Assembly (NCBI RefSeq): GCF_900167975.1
Contig: NZ_FUZU01000001.1
Span: 2,401,655-2,465,654, forward strand
Source of the DNA: Ohtaekwangia koreensis
GTDB taxonomy: Bacteria; Bacteroidota; Bacteroidia; Cytophagales; Cyclobacteriaceae
Direction of reading: 5' to 3'
Length of the DNA: 64,000 bases
Under the pieces are notes generated by a model. That model saw only the letters and a program-made list of their open reading frames with translations, ran no database searches and had not been told where the DNA came from. A program made the translations under genes and the position numbers. The number at the start of each line of letters is the position of its first letter. Positions within the stretch are counted from its first letter, which is position 1. Positions 63,233-64,000 of this stretch are shown here, piece after piece.

Positions 63233-64000
63233 ATGACTTACGATAAATTTTCAAAACACTTTTTATTAGGTAGCCTCAGTGTGCTGCTTACTTTTTCGGC
63301 GTGTACGAATCTTGAAACAGACGAAGTTGATTCTATAGTGATAGATGGTTCCGGAGGAACAACAGCAGGAAATCCTACAGAGATTCTCGCAGGTACCTAT
63401 AGCGATTTGAGCGCATTTACCGATCAGGCCGGTGTATATGCCCTCTACGAGCACACTACAGATGAAATGATACCACCAACCCGTGGAACCGATTGGGGAG
63501 ACAATGGTGTATGGAGACAGCTATATCAACATACCTGGGATCCAACGCATACCTATGTTGTAAATGCATGGAACCAGTTGAACCAGCGTGCCTATAAATG
63601 TAATCAGGTACTCGCTTCAAATCCTTCAGCACAGGAAGCTGCTGAAGCCAAGTTTTTGAGGGCATTTTTTACATGGCATGTAATGGACCTTTATGGTAAA
63701 GTTCCCTTCAGAGAAGTAGGAGAAGGTGTAGATGTGAATCCGAAAGTTTTGAAGCGTGCAGAAGCATTTGCGTTTGTCATTAAGGACCTTGAAGAAGCTC
63801 TTCCAAACTTGCCAAGCCCTGCACCATCATCGGAGAACTCAAAAGCATCGAAGGCAGCAGCCTACACCATGCTGGCGAGACTATATTTGAATAAAGCAGT
63901 ATATATGGCAGCGAATCCTGAAGGACCGTATACATTTGATAACGCTGATATGGATAAGGTTATCGAGTATGCTGATCAAGTAGCAGCGTTGGGATATGGA
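63233..64000 (+). CDS. SusD/RagB-type outer-membrane lipoprotein (3' end outside the window)
   Basis: The visible 256 codons remain open to the last base, so the gene continues past the window. The N-terminus is a lipoprotein signal with the Cys near residue 23 (LLTFSACTN). The TPR-like region typical for SusD is present: NAWNQLNQRAYKCNQVL, AEAKFLRAFFTWHVMDLYGKVPF, and ASKAAAYTMLARLYLNKAVY. SusD lids the SusC barrel and binds glycans at the cell surface. It is 6 bp downstream of the SusC gene. The rest of the protein, including the glycan-binding face, cannot be judged. Confidence 0.93.
   Translation, partial: MTYDKFSKHFLLGSLSVLLTFSACTNLETDEVDSIVIDGSGGTTAGNPTEILAGTYSDLSAFTDQAGVYALYEHTTDEMIPPTRGTDWGDNGVWRQLYQHTWDPTHTYVVNAWNQLNQRAYKCNQVLASNPSAQEAAEAKFLRAFFTWHVMDLYGKVPFREVGEGVDVNPKVLKRAEAFAFVIKDLEEALPNLPSPAPSSENSKASKAAAYTMLARLYLNKAVYMAANPEGPYTFDNADMDKVIEYADQVAALGYG

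Overview
The window looks like chromosomal DNA of a free-living Bacteroidota, probably class Cytophagia (order Cytophagales). The evidence is a giant adhesin-like protein ending in a type IX secretion sorting domain, a SusC/SusD pair, several TonB-dependent receptors, an HmuY-type hemophore, and promoters of the Bacteroidota form TTG-N19..21-TAnnTTTG. The species is not identified. I saw no rRNA, tRNA, CRISPR array, transposase or prophage. The genome-level impression is ordinary core plus accessory metabolism, with TATA-centred hexamers unusually common even inside genes.

Layout. 1-5868: the 3' part of a very large surface protein with Ig-like and PKD-like modules. 5878-9157: a hybrid histidine kinase and a sigma-54-type response regulator, read leftward. 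9406-11679: a TerB-like protein, a rhomboid protease and the DNA polymerase III delta subunit. 11921-18814: an envelope cluster (large TPR protein, outer-membrane barrel, SPOR protein, TonB protein, small partner). 19690-26910: an NAD locus with an NrtR-type regulator followed by a tightly packed operon (NadM, nicotinamide phosphoribosyltransferase, a divergent PRPP synthetase, a HAD protein, an ADP-ribosylglycohydrolase, and a fusion of a nucleotidyltransferase-like domain with a methyltransferase). 27050-39934: iron and heme region (ferritin, LuxR-type response regulator, HmuTUV, HemS, receptor, HmuY, a second receptor and a PepSY reductase-like protein). 40448-42907: a YfiR-like protein and a membrane GAF/PAS sensor without a kinase domain. 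43225-45149: MsrA and a lipoprotein. 45187-51464: maltodextrin cluster (esterase, MFS transporter, GH31 glucosidase, LacI regulator). 51807-57997: MscS channel, metallo-hydrolase, AraC regulator with a divergent small operon. 58119-64000: GH13 amylase divergent from SusC/SusD.

How genes work together. The NAD operon can be read as a closed cycle. DraG-type hydrolase releases ADP-ribose; the Nudix half of NadM can split it to ribose-5-phosphate and AMP; PRPP synthetase makes PRPP; NadV joins PRPP and nicotinamide to NMN; and the adenylyltransferase half of NadM makes NAD. A palindrome over the operon's -7 element is a good candidate operator for the NrtR-type regulator. The last gene and the HAD gene have no known place in that cycle and are the best candidates for something new.

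Three promoters in the iron region carry the same 17-bp palindrome at the start site (27820-27836, 28910-28926, 36247-36263), which predicts one metal- or heme-responsive repressor. Five LacI-type palindromes centred on CG sit before the LacI gene, the GH31 gene, the MFS gene and the amylase/SusC divergent promoter, predicting one maltodextrin regulon. A 12-bp direct repeat with 21-bp spacing lies between the AraC gene and its divergent neighbour.
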